A stretch of DNA of 64,000 nucleotides, from assembly GCA_947568835.1 (NCBI GenBank), contig OX387611.1, positions 7,196,001 through 7,260,000 of the forward strand. Direction: 5' to 3'. Under the pieces are notes generated by a model. It did no database searches. It was not told the origin of the DNA and saw only the letters and a program-made list of their open reading frames with translations. This document shows positions 11,262-21,580 of the stretch, in pieces (position 1 is the stretch's first letter; every line of letters starts with the position of its first letter). The DNA is from Protonemura montana (Eukaryota > Arthropoda > Insecta > Plecoptera > Nemouridae). Made by a program: the position numbers and the translations under genes.

Positions 11262-11930
11262 TGTCCAACAGCACCAAGGACCGGCCACCGCTTAGCCTTG
11301 TCCCTTTGACACACTGTGTTGCCTGCTCCTGTCCAACAGCACCAAGGACCGGCCAACGCTTAGCCTTGTTCCTTTGACACACTGTGTTGGCTGCTCCTGT
11401 CCAACAGCACCAAGGACCGGCCACCGCCTAGTCTTGTCTCTTTGACACACTGTGTTGGCTGCTCCTGTCCAACAGCACCAAGGACCGGCCACCGCTAAGC
11501 CTTGTCCCTTTGACACACTGTGTTGGCTGCTCCTTTCCAACAGCACCAAGGACCGGCCACCGCTTAGTCTTGTCTCTTTGACACACTGTGTTGGCTGCTC
11601 CTGTCCAACAGCACCAAGGACCGGCCACCGCTTAGCCTTGTCTCTTTGACACACTCTGTTGGGTGCTCCTGTCTAACAGCACCAAGGACCGGCCACCGCT
11701 TAGCCTTGTCCCTTTGACACACTGTGTTGGCTGCTCCTGTCTAACAGCACCAAGGACCGGCCACCGCTTAGCCTTGTCTCTTTGACACACTGTGTTGGCT
11801 GCTCCTGTCCAACAGCACCAAGGACCGGCCACCGCTTAGCCTTGTCTCTTTGACACACTGTGTTGGCTGCTCCTGTCCAACAGCACCAAGGGCCAGCCAC
11901 CGCTTAGCCTTGTCTCTTTGACACGCTGTT
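11262..11930. repeat. 68-bp minisatellite (10 units)
   Basis: CACCAAGG recurs at 11272, 11340, 11408, 11476, 11544, 11612, 11680, 11748, 11816 and 11884, exactly 68 bp apart. Units alternate between TTGTCCC and TTGTCTC versions. Stop-free units make several minus-strand frames of 60-120 codons, which I do not treat as genes. Confidence 0.98.
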
Positions 11931-13186
11931 TTGCTGACCAATGAATCTCAGTCCATGGTTATTTGTCTGGCTGGAGAAAAAGTTTTAGATTGGTTTTTAG
12001 TTAAGATTCAAAAAATTCACGAAAACTTTATTTTTACTGAATCGCTTTGCCCAAAAATATGGAAAGAACTGCTCCTAATTTATGAAGCCCGAAAAATTGC
12101 TGGAACAAGAAAAGCTAGCTCAAAAACATGTTTCATCATGCATTTTGATTCTTATATTGATTAAATTTGGTTTCAGATATGTACGACATTGACATTCAGA
12201 CATTCAGACATTGCTAAGAACTGACGTCAAAGCTGCGGATTTAAAGAGCAAATTTTTTCCCCCAAGCTTAAAAAGAACTTCGTTTTCAAGCTCCTATAAA
12301 AGAGAAATAAAAATACATTGGCTTAACATCTAAATGTTCAAATATAGCCTGTAATAAAATAAAATCGCGCAGTCGTAAAATTGCCAAGATATTCATGGAA
12401 GCATATCTTTGAGAGATAATTCTATTGCTCCTTGCAAATGGGCTTTTGGCTGAAATTCGGAACAAAGAAAGAGAGAGAGCTAGTGAGTGAGCGAACGCTT
12501 TTGAGAAAGAATGAAAAGAAGCATGGAGGCGATCATGGAGTCGTAAAAGAAACGTTGGTTGAATGTCGAAGAAGATTTAATATTACCAATTTGTATGGCA
12601 AGAGACGTGGTATTATTGAACTGCTGGTTTCGTGTAATAGGAATGTGAGATATGGGTTTTTTTCAGGCAAATGCGTTCATATTTGATGTTGTGAGATTGA
12701 ACAGAAATGTTTTGTTGCCGCAAAAATTTTTAAATTCCACACAAAATCGTTTCTGTAAGATTTAATTGATCAATCTAAGCAAATAGATTCTAACACATAC
12801 TAAATTCTTTCAGTTCATTTTTGGTGGTGCATAAAATCGATACGTTTGTAAAGTAGAGAAATGGTCACTCAAAGTTGTACACAAGCCTTAAACCAGGGAG
12901 CATACTCTCCCGGCAGAAGCGCCACTGGTCGTTTTAGGGTGTCATGCTGGCCAACCGTAATTTATTTTACCACAGAAAATCTTCCCTGCGCTATATTCTC
13001 TAATCTTTTGTAAACCATTTTACTTCTATTCTAAAGCTTTTGTTATCCCAAAATGTTTTGACTTTCGAACTTTTTTAAGAATTTTTTACCAATTATAACA
13101 AACCTGAGATTTATTTTTTTAGACATTGTTAGTGTTTTAAAATCCCATTTCTGAAATCATGACTGTATTTTAATTCATGAGTTCGT
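11931..13186. other. No gene seen
   Basis: The 77- and 84-codon plus frames (11931-12164, 12432-12686) lack splice context, start context or recognisable motifs. The rest is A+T-rich. Confidence 0.35.
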
Positions 13187-13612
13187 AGCAGTGCTGGGGG
13201 CAGTCCTTGTACTGGTATCTTCTCTCACGGGCTAGACTGTAGCAATGCAGGGGACAGTCCTTGTGCTGGTATCTTCTCTCACGGGCTAGACTGTAGCAAT
13301 GCAGGGGACAGTCCTTGTGCTAGTATCTTCTCTCACGGGCTAGACTGTAGCAACGCAGGGGACAGTCCTTGTGCTGGTATCTTCTCTCACGGGCTAGACT
13401 GTAGCAATGCAGGGGACAGTCCTTGTGCTGGTATCTTCTCTCACGGGCTAGACTGTAGCAACGCAGGGGACAGTCCTTGTGCTGGTATCTTCTCTCACGG
13501 GCTAGACTGTAGCAATGCAGGGGACAGTCCTTGTGCTGGTTACTCCGCTCACGGGCTAGACTGTAGCAATGCAGGGGACAGTCCTTGTGCTGGTTACTCC
13601 GCTCACGGGTGT
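13187..13612. repeat. 54-bp minisatellite (8 units)
   Basis: AGCAATGCAGGGGACAG recurs at 13241, 13295, 13349, 13403, 13457, 13511 and 13565, after a diverged first unit at 13187. The last two units share TTACTCCGC in place of TATCTTCTC, so the right end was copied locally. Confidence 0.97.
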
Positions 13613-13640
13613 GTGAACTAGCACTTAATTAAATCAGCAC

Positions 13641-13955
13641 TTAATGTACCGTACCACCATAGCAATAATGTTGAGCTGTCTTCACGAAAAACGTCTGCCA
13701 AATGAGAACTTTGCCAACAAAAATGGAGGATTCTAATGATAAAGTCATCTTCGATTCGAACGTAAAAAATTGAATTGCGTTATTTCTCGCAGATTAGTTA
13801 AATTTGATTTTGGTTAACGCTCAACCAATCTTGATATTCAGAAATCGATATTTTGAGTCGTATTTAATTGAAGAGGTTTAATAAAAAAAAGGACATGCGC
13901 CTTTGGGTGGCACCTACCATTACCACGTGTTGCCGGCTCGTTTGCTCAGCACAAC
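13641..13955 (+). repeat. Unclassified dispersed repeat U (copy 1)
   Basis: Shares four ordered modules with other copies: TGTACCGT..ACCATAGCA; CTTTGCCAACAAAAATGG; ATCGATATTTTGAGTCG; and a G+C-rich end with GGGTGGCACCTACC and GGCTCGTTTGCTCAGC. Spacing between modules matches the copies at 24.3 and 55.0 kb. No coding capacity or recognisable promoter. Confidence 0.75.
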
Positions 13956-14231
13956 GGTTTCCATCGACAATGATCATCTTAAGCCAGTATGCCTAATAAA
14001 TAATGCTACCTTAAATAAAAATTGGGGCTTATAGATGCGTCAAATGCTACCTATGTAGCACCATGGTGCTGTAGGTAGCACCACCATAATACCAGAGCTG
14101 AAATTATAAAACTAGTATCCCTGGATTCTTTATTCAAGCATTCTAGCATTATAGTAAACAAATTAATGATTGGAAATAATAGTATGATATGTTTCTACAT
14201 ATATTTTTTTATATTTGTTTCTCTTTTATAG

Positions 14232-14400
14232 AACAAGGTACTCACGTGTTGAGCTCGAGGTCCAGCCGGAATTTGTGGTTGAACGCCTTGATAAGCAGGC
14301 TCGTGGAGTGGAAATGTTTGCCCGTCTGCAAAAACACAAATCAGATATTGAGACGAAAAGTATCCCAGAGTTCCCTACGCCAATAAGCTCAAATAAATGA
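14232..14400 (+). CDS. Likely 3' terminal coding exon of an unrecognised gene
   Basis: A pyrimidine-rich tract ends in the acceptor TTTTATAG at 14231. The frame after it runs 55 codons to TGA at 14398-14400; the first exon base is the third base of a codon, so the intron would be phase 2. The peptide is hydrophilic and protein-like: it opens [16 protein letters not shown], continues [24 protein letters not shown], and ends [12 protein letters not shown]. Composition is more G+C-rich than the DNA around it. AATAAA occurs at 14392 (overlapping the stop), 14569 and 14581, which suits a short 3' UTR. I do not recognise the protein and see no upstream exon nearby, so the rest of the gene would lie across long introns or outside the window. 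A chance open frame remains possible. Confidence 0.45.
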
Positions 14401-14744
14401 GAACATTATCAGGAGATGGCACCATGGTTTTGTAGGTCTGTCTCACTGGCACTACCTTTCATTACCATACAGTTATCTCTCTTCCTCTTATGACTTTTCA
14501 CAAAGTTAACGCAAGCTCTAGTTTCCACTATATATCACCATTAAGTCTATAAGAACTCTTTGGTAGGAAATAAAATGTAAAATAAAATTGACTGTTTGCA
14601 CAAAACCTTCAATCAGTACAAGCAGAGTCCATAAATCGAGTCAAATTGAGTCAGTTAAATATGCCCGACAGTAACGATATAAAAATAGATAAGTTATTTT
14701 AAAAATATTTTTCGCTTTTTTGTACCCCTAAAACTAATATCAGA
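14401..14744. other. Possible 3' UTR and A+T-rich DNA
   Basis: Follows the candidate terminal exon and carries two AATAAA signals at 14569 and 14581. Otherwise nothing recognisable. Confidence 0.35.
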
Positions 14745-14835
14745 ATTTGTTGGTAGAGCAATGGTGGAGAGCAATTGGGAGATTCCGGGTTCGCATCCCG
14801 GTTTGGTTGCACATTTGTCCAGTCTATCTTCCTTT
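14745..14835 (+). repeat. tRNA-derived SINE, second family (copy 1)
   Basis: TTGGTAGAGCAATGG resembles a D-arm with A box and CCGGGTTCGCATCCCGG is a T-arm with B box. GTTGCACATTTGTCCAG follows. The same order occurs on the minus strand at 17.6 and 40.9 kb. The 5' acceptor arm is eroded, so this is not a working tRNA gene. Confidence 0.85.
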
Positions 14836-15040
14836 CCAGCATTAAAGAACTTTTATATTTTCAACGTCTCTTTAGAACAGAACTGGTCATGAGTATGATA
14901 GTCCCCTGTGGAACACCTCAAAGGAATGCACACCTTACTGTTTTGCTCACAAATTGTTTGCTTACAGAACATTTTTCAGGATGCCAAATAAGCATACCTG
15001 TCTACTGTGCTGTTGTCTTTCTCAAGAGATATTGCTTAAA

Positions 15041-15335
15041 TAGATATTTCATCCTTATGGGGCAAAGTCTACCACAAATAAAGCTTGCACAGATATTCCA
15101 TCCTTATGGGACAAAGACTACCACAGATAAAGCTTGCACAGATATTCCATCCTTATGGGGCAAAGACTACCACAAATAAAGCTTGCACAGATATTCCATC
15201 CTTATGAGGCAAAGACTACCACAGATAAGCTTGCATAGATATTCCATCCTTATGGGGCAAAGACTATCACAAATAAAGCTTACACGGATATTTGAACCTA
15301 ATGGGGCAAAAGATACCACAGATAAAGCGTACACT
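15041..15335. repeat. 49-bp minisatellite (6 units)
   Basis: GATATTCCATCCTTATG recurs at 15043, 15092, 15141, 15190, 15238 and 15287; one unit is 48 bp. ACCACAAATAAAGCTT and ACCACAGATAAAGCTT variants alternate in the first units. Confidence 0.95.
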
Positions 15336-15815
15336 CTTTTTAAGAACCCGGTTTTTTTTTTTTTTTTTAGAAAAATCCGATGGAGCAGAGCACAGAGCAC
15401 ATGGCGTATTTTTGTGGCCAAAAATCACGTGTTTCTTCTGTAAACTAGAGTTATTTCAATGTTTGCAACGTTGAAAAAGTTTTCTGACTTAAAATTGTTC
15501 TAGTTTATCACATCTTTTATGATTTAGACTGTAAAATTGAACCGGTTTTCAAAGTTAAGACAAAGTTTACGGTGCCTAGCTCTTAGATGAATTAAGACAT
15601 TTCTTGGCATAAGATAATTATGTTATGTTTTAGTTGTTAAAGGGAATTAATTAATTTTACCGTGATGGTACTGAATTGCACGCTGTACTTGCCGCTGTAC
15701 CACTCTATACAGGCTGAACGTTTATCTCATAATTGCTAAGCAATGGAGTGCAAAAATTTGGCTTAAGACGAATTTACGAGCAGTGTTTTCTTCTTCCTCA
15801 TTCTTCTTCTTACAG
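15336..15815. other. No gene seen
   Basis: Begins with a long poly-T tract at about 15351-15368. The rest is unremarkable A+T-rich DNA leading to a strong splice acceptor at 15815. Confidence 0.35.
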
Positions 15816-15929
15816 AAACAAGTTTGCGAAGAGGGTTTACAGAACTTTATTACACAAAGCTTGGCTTCGTATTATTTTGCTAACCCAATTTTTTGTCAAT
15901 ACGAGGAATGGTTAGCAATTTTCTCGTGA
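15816..15929 (+). CDS. Possible 3' terminal coding exon, unrecognised
   Basis: A long pyrimidine tract (about 15786-15812) ends in TTACAG at 15815. In one frame 37 codons follow to TGA at 15927-15929: KQVCEEGLQNFITQ, SLASYYFANPIF, CQYEEWLAIFS. AATAAA at 15994-15999 would give a 3' UTR of about 90 bp. Reasons for doubt: the other two frames are also fairly open, the segment is short, and the protein is not recognised. It lies 1.4 kb after the other candidate terminal exon on the same strand, so it could be an alternative last exon of the same gene, a separate gene, or chance. Confidence 0.27.
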   Translation, partial: KQVCEEGLQNFITQSLASYYFANPIFCQYEEWLAIFS

Positions 15930-15993
15930 AACCTTTTGAGTTAAGTGAATCAACAAAGATCTTTGTGCTACTTAAAAGATATGTTTTAGTTGT

Positions 15994-15999
15994 AATAAA
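15994..15999 (+). promoter_or_regulatory. Candidate polyadenylation signal
   Basis: AATAAA 65 bp after the stop of the candidate exon. A+T-rich DNA makes chance matches common, so the support comes only from its position. Confidence 0.25.
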
Positions 16000-16540
16000 G
16001 TTGGTTTGTTGAGAAATGTGGTGTTTATTTCAATTTGTTTTTCGATATTTTGAGATCTTTGGTTTCTTGAGGTATTCTAATTGTTGCTCAGCCGGAGTTC
16101 AAGGTGTTCTTATTTAATAGTGATGCTCATTCATTTTACAATGATTACCAACAGGAAATTTGCGAAGGTATTTTGAGTAGATTTTTTTATGGTTAAATTG
16201 AGTTTCTTACTAAAATTTCGAGAAAATTTAATTGTTTTCTCCCATATGAAGAGCACGTAGAACCTGTATAACCACTTTGCATATAACTGAGAGGCATTAT
16301 TTTTTCATTAAAATAAAATGACAAGAGTAAAAAAAATAAAAGCAAAAGATATAAAAAGATGTGGAAATTTTAGACAATTTCTAGGAAATTTGTCACAAAA
16401 ACCAAAATGAAGAAAAGATAAAAAGTCGTGAAAAGCTTTAAGCTGTAACGTGTTTTTTTGTTGTTGTGTTTTTATAAAGTGTGACTTGCGTTATGAATTT
16501 GCGAACTCAATTCGAATTTCTTTGAAAATGAAAGAGCAAC

Positions 16541-16655
16541 ATCCGTGACAGGTGGAAATCGGGGTTTGAGTCTCCGGCTGGGCACAAACATTTTAGGCAG
16601 GTTATTAGCGATACTGAAAGTAAAGCACTCTTCAAATTGCAAGCATTTGCAATAA
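16541..16655 (+). repeat. Diverged tRNA-bearing element, 5'-truncated
   Basis: AGAGCAACATCCGTGACAGG, a GGGGTTTGAGTC T-arm and GGGCACAAACATTTTAGGCAGG match the 3' half of the tRNA-like part and the tail, ending in TTGCAAGCATTTGCAA. An old copy by its divergence. Confidence 0.8.
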
Positions 16656-16856
16656 AAACTAGGACTTAAAAATTTAAAAACTAAAATCTAAAAATCTAAA
16701 TTTAAAAATCTAAAAACTATTAAAAACTAAAATCTAAATGCGTTGTATGTATGAGCAGAGTTTATTTTGTTATTTGGTCCAGTATTTTTTTTTTTTAGAA
16801 AGGGGCACCCATTTGGGTTTTTTCAGTATTTTCTGTAAATTAAATTATTGTTTAAA

Positions 16857-16930
16857 CTAGCAGTACCCGCTGCCTACGGCCGCTTAAGATTTTGAGGGAG
16901 TGGGCATTTTGGTTTCAAATGTAAAGCCTT
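16857..16930 (+). repeat. Short dispersed repeat with CAGTACCCGCTGCC (copy 1)
   Basis: TAGCAGTACCCGCTGCC, ACGGCCGCT, then GAGGGAGTGGGCATTTTGG. The same order, imperfectly, is at 40483 and 40830. Family unknown. Confidence 0.65.
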
Positions 16931-17561
16931 TAATCGGACCACAACCAAAAGTACCCCCATTAATTGAATTTGAAATTTGCCGCTTATGTCACTCGGGGTC
17001 ACTGCATTGTGGAAACTCTGTGGTATTCCAAAGTGACCACGATGACAATTTCGAAAACATCCATAAATAAAACATCCATAAAAATGCCAATTGAATAAAC
17101 TTTGCTGTCTAGAAAAGCAAACCAACTTGCCAGCACACAAAAGTCAACTCAAGACGCAACATTCAGAGTCATCTTTATCAACAATCCATCTCAAGTTACC
17201 TTTACTCATCGTCTCCTATATTTTGCCTGCGTGCTCTGGCAATAGTTACTCGAGGCAAATTAGGAGCCGGCTTCAATTGCAAACTTTGTTGTTGACTTTT
17301 GTCGTCAGGGCAACGGAGCTGCTGGAAAATGTATACACCCAGTGAAACTTTTAGTTTTAAATACCTTACCTAGCTAAGTAGGTGTACAAGAAAGTTTGCT
17401 AAGCATATTTACCCTAATGAAATAGAGACAGATAGGTATTTAATATTGCCTTGAGACCTTGTTTTCAGCTTGATTTTCATTGCTGCTACTTTATTATTAG
17501 ATTACTAATTGCTAATTAATTATTACCAATTAATTACTGATAGGAATGCAGTGTTTTTTTT
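16931..17561. other. No gene seen
   Basis: A 47-codon plus-strand stretch at about 16917-17072 translates to a peptide with CRLCHSGSLHCGN, but it has no complete domain and no splice donor. The 84-codon plus frame at 17091 has no recognisable features. Confidence 0.3.
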
Positions 17562-17745
17562 TTTGGTTTTACTGGCATTTCCATTAGGGAGCTTAAACCA
17601 GCAAGCGGATGATGATAGCAAGCTAGACTGGAAAAATATGCAACCGAACCGGGATAAGAACCCGGGACCTCCCAATAGCCGGCCAGGTGCTCTACCAACT
17701 GAGCTATCCGGACACACATATACCAACTTTCGCGGGGGTGGGATA
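17562..17745 (-). repeat. tRNA-derived SINE, second family (copy 2)
   Basis: Read on the minus strand: GTCCGGATAGCTCAGTTGG, TAGAGCACC, then CCCGGGTTCTTATCCCGG and GGTTGCATATTTTTCCAG, followed by an unrelated body of about 75 bp ending in A-rich DNA (poly-T at 17552-17561 on plus). Both pol III boxes are recognisable. The anticodon loop is not that of a standard tRNA. Confidence 0.9.
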
Positions 17746-18244
17746 AGCTTCCTTCCACTAATAAGAATGTGTTTTTTTTTTTTTTTAGGTAAGCCGTGTT
17801 TGTGATATAAAATATGATCAGCTATTTATGATAATTCGTAATTAAAGACGAAGTAAAACTGTTCAAACTTTTCGTCCCGCCAGCAGAATTTTTATGAGTT
17901 ATAAAACACTACCCCACACCATCTAGTAAAATATTGTTTCACAAAGTAGCCACTACTCTACGAGATACGGTCTATCACGACCACCACGATGCATCGATTA
18001 GTCTACGTCACCGTGGATTGATGTCGTCATCGTTGGACAAATCGTGCAATCGTGGTTAGGTGTTGATCTTTACGTCGGAGAGGCGGTGGGATTTTTTTTT
18101 TCTGTGCACCCATAGATGTCCTACAAGCGCTGGGTATAGATACACCGATACTTGCGACCATTTTGGCAACTTATACATTTTTTTTGACGTGACTACGTCT
18201 TAGAGCGCATTATATAGGGAGGCATGTACGAATTTGCTCTCCAA
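17746..18244. other. No gene seen
   Basis: Mixed-composition DNA with poly-T tracts at about 17769 and 18092. No recognisable feature. Confidence 0.3.
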
Positions 18245-18488
18245 AATGGCAAATGTTTAACGAGTCCTACAGCCTACAGGAAGCGAAGGACAGAGTGCGA
18301 TTTATTATCATTCAATAGTTCAGATAATTATCTAGAGTTGGTTTTTTTTTTATTTTCGCTAAACTAAATACTGGAGGCGTGAGAGGGGTTGGCGTTTTTA
18401 ATGCTCTCCATAAGACCAATGTTAACATACGCATAATGGCAAATGTGTACCAAGCCCTACAGCCTACAGGAAGCGAAAGACATAGTGC
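18245..18488. repeat. Local direct duplication, 190 bp apart
   Basis: AATGGCAAATGT to CATAGTGC / CAGAGTGC (about 52 bp) occurs at 18245 and 18435 with roughly 85% identity. The shared core is CCTACAGCCTACAGGAAGCG. No coding role is visible. Confidence 0.8.
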
Positions 18489-19094
18489 AACTGGAATTGT
18501 AACCAATACTTATATAAATTTCACACGGTTCGACCGAAAAATAAAAATACATATTCCAGTCACTTAAAAGCTTTTGTTAAATCTAATCCTGCATATCAAA
18601 ATTGTTCTCCATCTTCAAGATGCACAACAAAAACGCGGCGACCTCTTGCTATGGTAATTGCAATCCAAACGGAACCCTGCAAGTCTACTAAACAACGTCG
18701 ACAACCTGGCGACATCTACCCCGGCATTGTGGTTGATTTATGCGCTGTTTATTTCTCCATTGGACAGTGACCAACCAACCTCCCTACATCCCTTACCACC
18801 CCAACCCGCCCGGAATCCATGACTGACCCTTCTTGAGAGCCTTGATGCTGTGAGAGTGGCTGGTCTGGCATATCACTTAAATTTGATTTTACAATCGTAA
18901 CTTTGAGGTTAGGTGTAAGACATAGCTCACGTTTTTTAGACATCAACTTCAACGATCAATCTCAAGTCCCAGCTGAAAATCAACCTAAAGCTTGGTACTT
19001 TGTCGGTATTTCTACAGGAAGGATGTATTTAACTTATAATGTATTTCTTGTTGCTGGGTTTCCTTGCTTATTTTCAGGTAAAGCTTCATGAAGT
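18489..19094. other. No convincing gene
   Basis: A TTTTTTAG acceptor-like site near 18938 is followed by an open stretch to about 19078 that ends in CAGGTAAAG, donor-like. The peptide (AENQPKAWYFVGIST) is not recognised. I regard an internal exon here as unproven. Confidence 0.2.
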
Positions 19095-19215
19095 TCATTA
19101 CGTGTTATTCTCCATTAGGGAGAACCTAAAAGAGCACCGCCTTACAGTCCTTTAAGATACAGTGACTTAAAGTTGACCCACGTGTTATTCACTATAAACG
19201 AGAACTAAAACGGTT
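19095..19215 (+). repeat. 71-bp repeat (2 units)
   Basis: ACGTGTTATTCTCCATTAGG at 19110 and ACGTGTTATTCACTATAAAC at 19181 are 71 bp apart. CAGTGACTTAAAGTTGACC lies between them. The same unit is at 34745-34975. Confidence 0.75.
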
Positions 19216-19257
19216 AATGTTTAACTATTAAAAACGCTTATAGCCTCTCACCTGTTT

Positions 19258-19345
19258 CCATTTTTTTAGAGGTTAGTAGTGTTTCTAATCATAAAATACT
19301 CTGTCTTCTGTAAGCACGTGTATTTAAGAACAGATTTCACACAAA
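19258..19345 (+). repeat. Degenerate tail of the tRNA-bearing element
   Basis: TAGTGTTTCTAATCATAAAATAC and a closing CAGATTTCACA match the tail pattern. The TTGCAAGCGTTTGCAA core is eroded to TGTAAGCACGTG. Confidence 0.45.
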
Positions 19346-20639
19346 GAAAACCACTTTAAAGTCCTAAGAAACTAAAAATCCAGTTCTAATTTCTCAGACA
19401 TCTACAATTTGGATGACACCAACAATGAAGAGTTGAGCAAAAATGGTTTCCTATCACAAAATTCTAATATTCAGTTGGGGTTTACGTTACCAGGCTTACC
19501 AATTTTAGTTGTCAGTTTTGTTTGAACTTGGCTGTGGGTTGGTGTTCAGAAAAATATCTTCCAACCAGAGCATGACTTTTCCGGTGAGTGTTTAGAAAAC
19601 AGTGTTACCGTCAGTGGATAGCAGTGGCATATTTTTTATCAAAGAAATTCACAGAAATTCAAGAAAAATCATAATGAATAATGAATGTAATGAATAAATG
19701 TAATGCTACATGACGTCTTGAGAAAGGCTCCTTGAAGAAGGTTTGCAGCTATTAGATACTTTGTCAATGTACTTTAAAAACATTTTTGCAAAATGTTTTA
19801 GGTTCCTTCGGCAATTGCGGACCGCAGTGTCAATTTCACCAACACCAAGCAGAACTTGTTTTTTTTTTCGTCTCAATTTAGGCTCACGATTTTATATTTC
19901 CTAAATCAATTACATTTTGCGAACGTCAAGCAAAATAATTTAGGCAAAACAAGGGAGAACGAAAAAAAAATTGTTTTTATCACTGAGTTTTAAACTAATA
20001 GAGAATATTTTGTGACATAGAAACAAGTTTCGGTTGTTTTCTGACAAAGTTTTCTTTGAATTTAAGGAGAGGTTTTAAAATTTAAACCCTCACCGATCGA
20101 GATTTAAATTTAAAGCGAACAAAAACACATGAAAAAATAAATATTATTTCATGTGAGAGAACAGTGCCTTTTTGAATTAACACAACTATTGCATGTAAAT
20201 TTCCTCTATTTTTTAGATCTGTGTCATAATCCTCCTTTTTAGTTGTTCAAAACATCAGAAAATAATTAAAAATTACATTAAAACCATTCAATTGAGTTTA
20301 GCTCATTGTTTGCGAAATCGCGCATTAAAATTAGGATCTCAATGAAAATCAGGAGACAATATATGAATTTCATTTTTCTGTCACGTGGTATCATCCATCC
20401 TGTTCTTTGCTGAGTTGTGTCATACTGTCAAACTTTACATAATTAGTGTCATGAGTCTGACAACTTTGAACCTAAACAGAAATGTATTTATCCTCGCATT
20501 TTCAGTTTAAAATTACCAGATTAAGTATCCGTAGAAACATTTTTACAGTGCAAATGTTTAAGAGATTTAAGCAAACCGAACATTTTAAATGATGCGCTAC
20601 CTGTTAATAAATAAATTAAAAATAAATAGAAATCAAATG
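19346..20639. other. No gene seen
   Basis: A+T-rich DNA without open frames of note. A segment near 19890-19935 (GATTTTATATTTCC...ACGTCAAGCAAAA) resembles 22740-22790, hinting at an old unclassified repeat. Confidence 0.3.
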
Positions 20640-20955
20640 GAATGGGATGAAATGATGAAAGAAGAATGAAATCAGCGCAGATGAAGTTTATAAGAAGAAT
20701 TAAAGGCGTGACAAAGTTGGACAAGATTACAAGAAAAGTTGGGAAAACTAATAAATATAGTGAGAATCGGTTTAAAAATTGGGAAAGAAAGATTGAAATT
20801 AATTGGACAAATTTTAAGAATGGATGAAGAAGATAGACAAAAAAATTCCAGCTTGGAAAATGAGAGAAGTGTAAGAGAAAGACTATGACAAAAGATGGAT
20901 ACAAAAAGTACACGACAAAATGGAGGAGAGAGGAGGAAAATGGATTTATGCATTC
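20640..20955 (+). pseudogene. Decayed non-LTR retrotransposon (LINE) 3' coding end
   Basis: Across plus-strand frames the translation shows pieces typical of the C-terminal end of LINE reverse-transcriptase proteins: MKFIRRIKGVTKLDKI from 20681, then GQILRMDEEDRQK (family pattern GHvxRMdexR), then WIQKVHDKMEERG near 20897. The frame changes and stops appear, so the copy is long dead, and everything upstream of the C-terminal region is missing. The pattern is common in RTE-type LINEs, but the clade is a guess. The 130-codon hydrophobic minus-strand frame here is merely its complement. Confidence 0.6.
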
Positions 20956-21340
20956 AAATTATATAACTCTTCTTTTTGGATAATACTCAAATTGCGTTCG
21001 CAAGGCTCTAGTAGGTAGATTCATACTCTCTGGGCTTCAGCGCTCTCTTCCACCCCCACCCCATCATTCCTCAACACCATGACAGCAAGGGTAATTTGTC
21101 CAGCAGCGTAGGGTGGTCTTATCTAGACGACCTGTGACCACCTCTGACGTCACAGGGCGACACGAGGACAACATGTTTCTTCATTCTAGACCAAAAGATT
21201 GCCGTTTAACTGCTAGTTTACGGTCATCAAGCAAATTTAACAAATCAGATAGATAATAGAACTTTGTTTAATTTTTTGCAATGTGTATTTTTGAAGCATT
21301 TTAAAGTGTGAAATGTGTAATTTTCATCACGTATTACCTA

Positions 21341-21580
21341 AAGGAGGTGGGGAAACCTTGAAACCGACACTTGTTGTAGAGCGTTGGCTTAACATCTCTT
21401 CCGAAGGACGGTACAACGGGAACAACAGGATTCCTCCGCAAATCCATGCTGTCTAAAGGTTGATAAGCAAGGCGGGTGAAGTTGCTGTGCCAACTTTCAT
21501 CCCTCCAACTTCTCCGAACAGAACTGGTCATGTGTATGATGGTCGCCCATCCAATACCTGACTCAGCGCAGTTTTGCGTA
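21341..21580 (-). repeat. 5S-headed SINE, partial (copy 2)
   Basis: Covers the body and the distal part of the 5S-like head (CCCATCCAATACCTGACTC on plus). It stops before the 5' half of the head and lacks the 3' tail. Confidence 0.88.

Noticed and set aside
11117-11900. Several 60-120 codon minus frames
   Set aside because: They all translate the 68-bp minisatellite in shifting frames.
12432-12686. 84-codon plus frame
   Set aside because: No acceptor, no domain and a charge-rich composition explained by A/G-rich DNA.
16917-17072. Plus-strand peptide with CRLCH as a RING-CH finger
   Set aside because: The further cysteines and histidines of a RING-CH domain are absent, and the stretch begins after a stop inside a repeat.
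20521-20953. 130-codon hydrophobic minus-strand frame as a membrane protein
   Set aside because: It is the complement of an A- and G-rich LINE remnant on plus; the hydrophobicity comes from T-rich codons.
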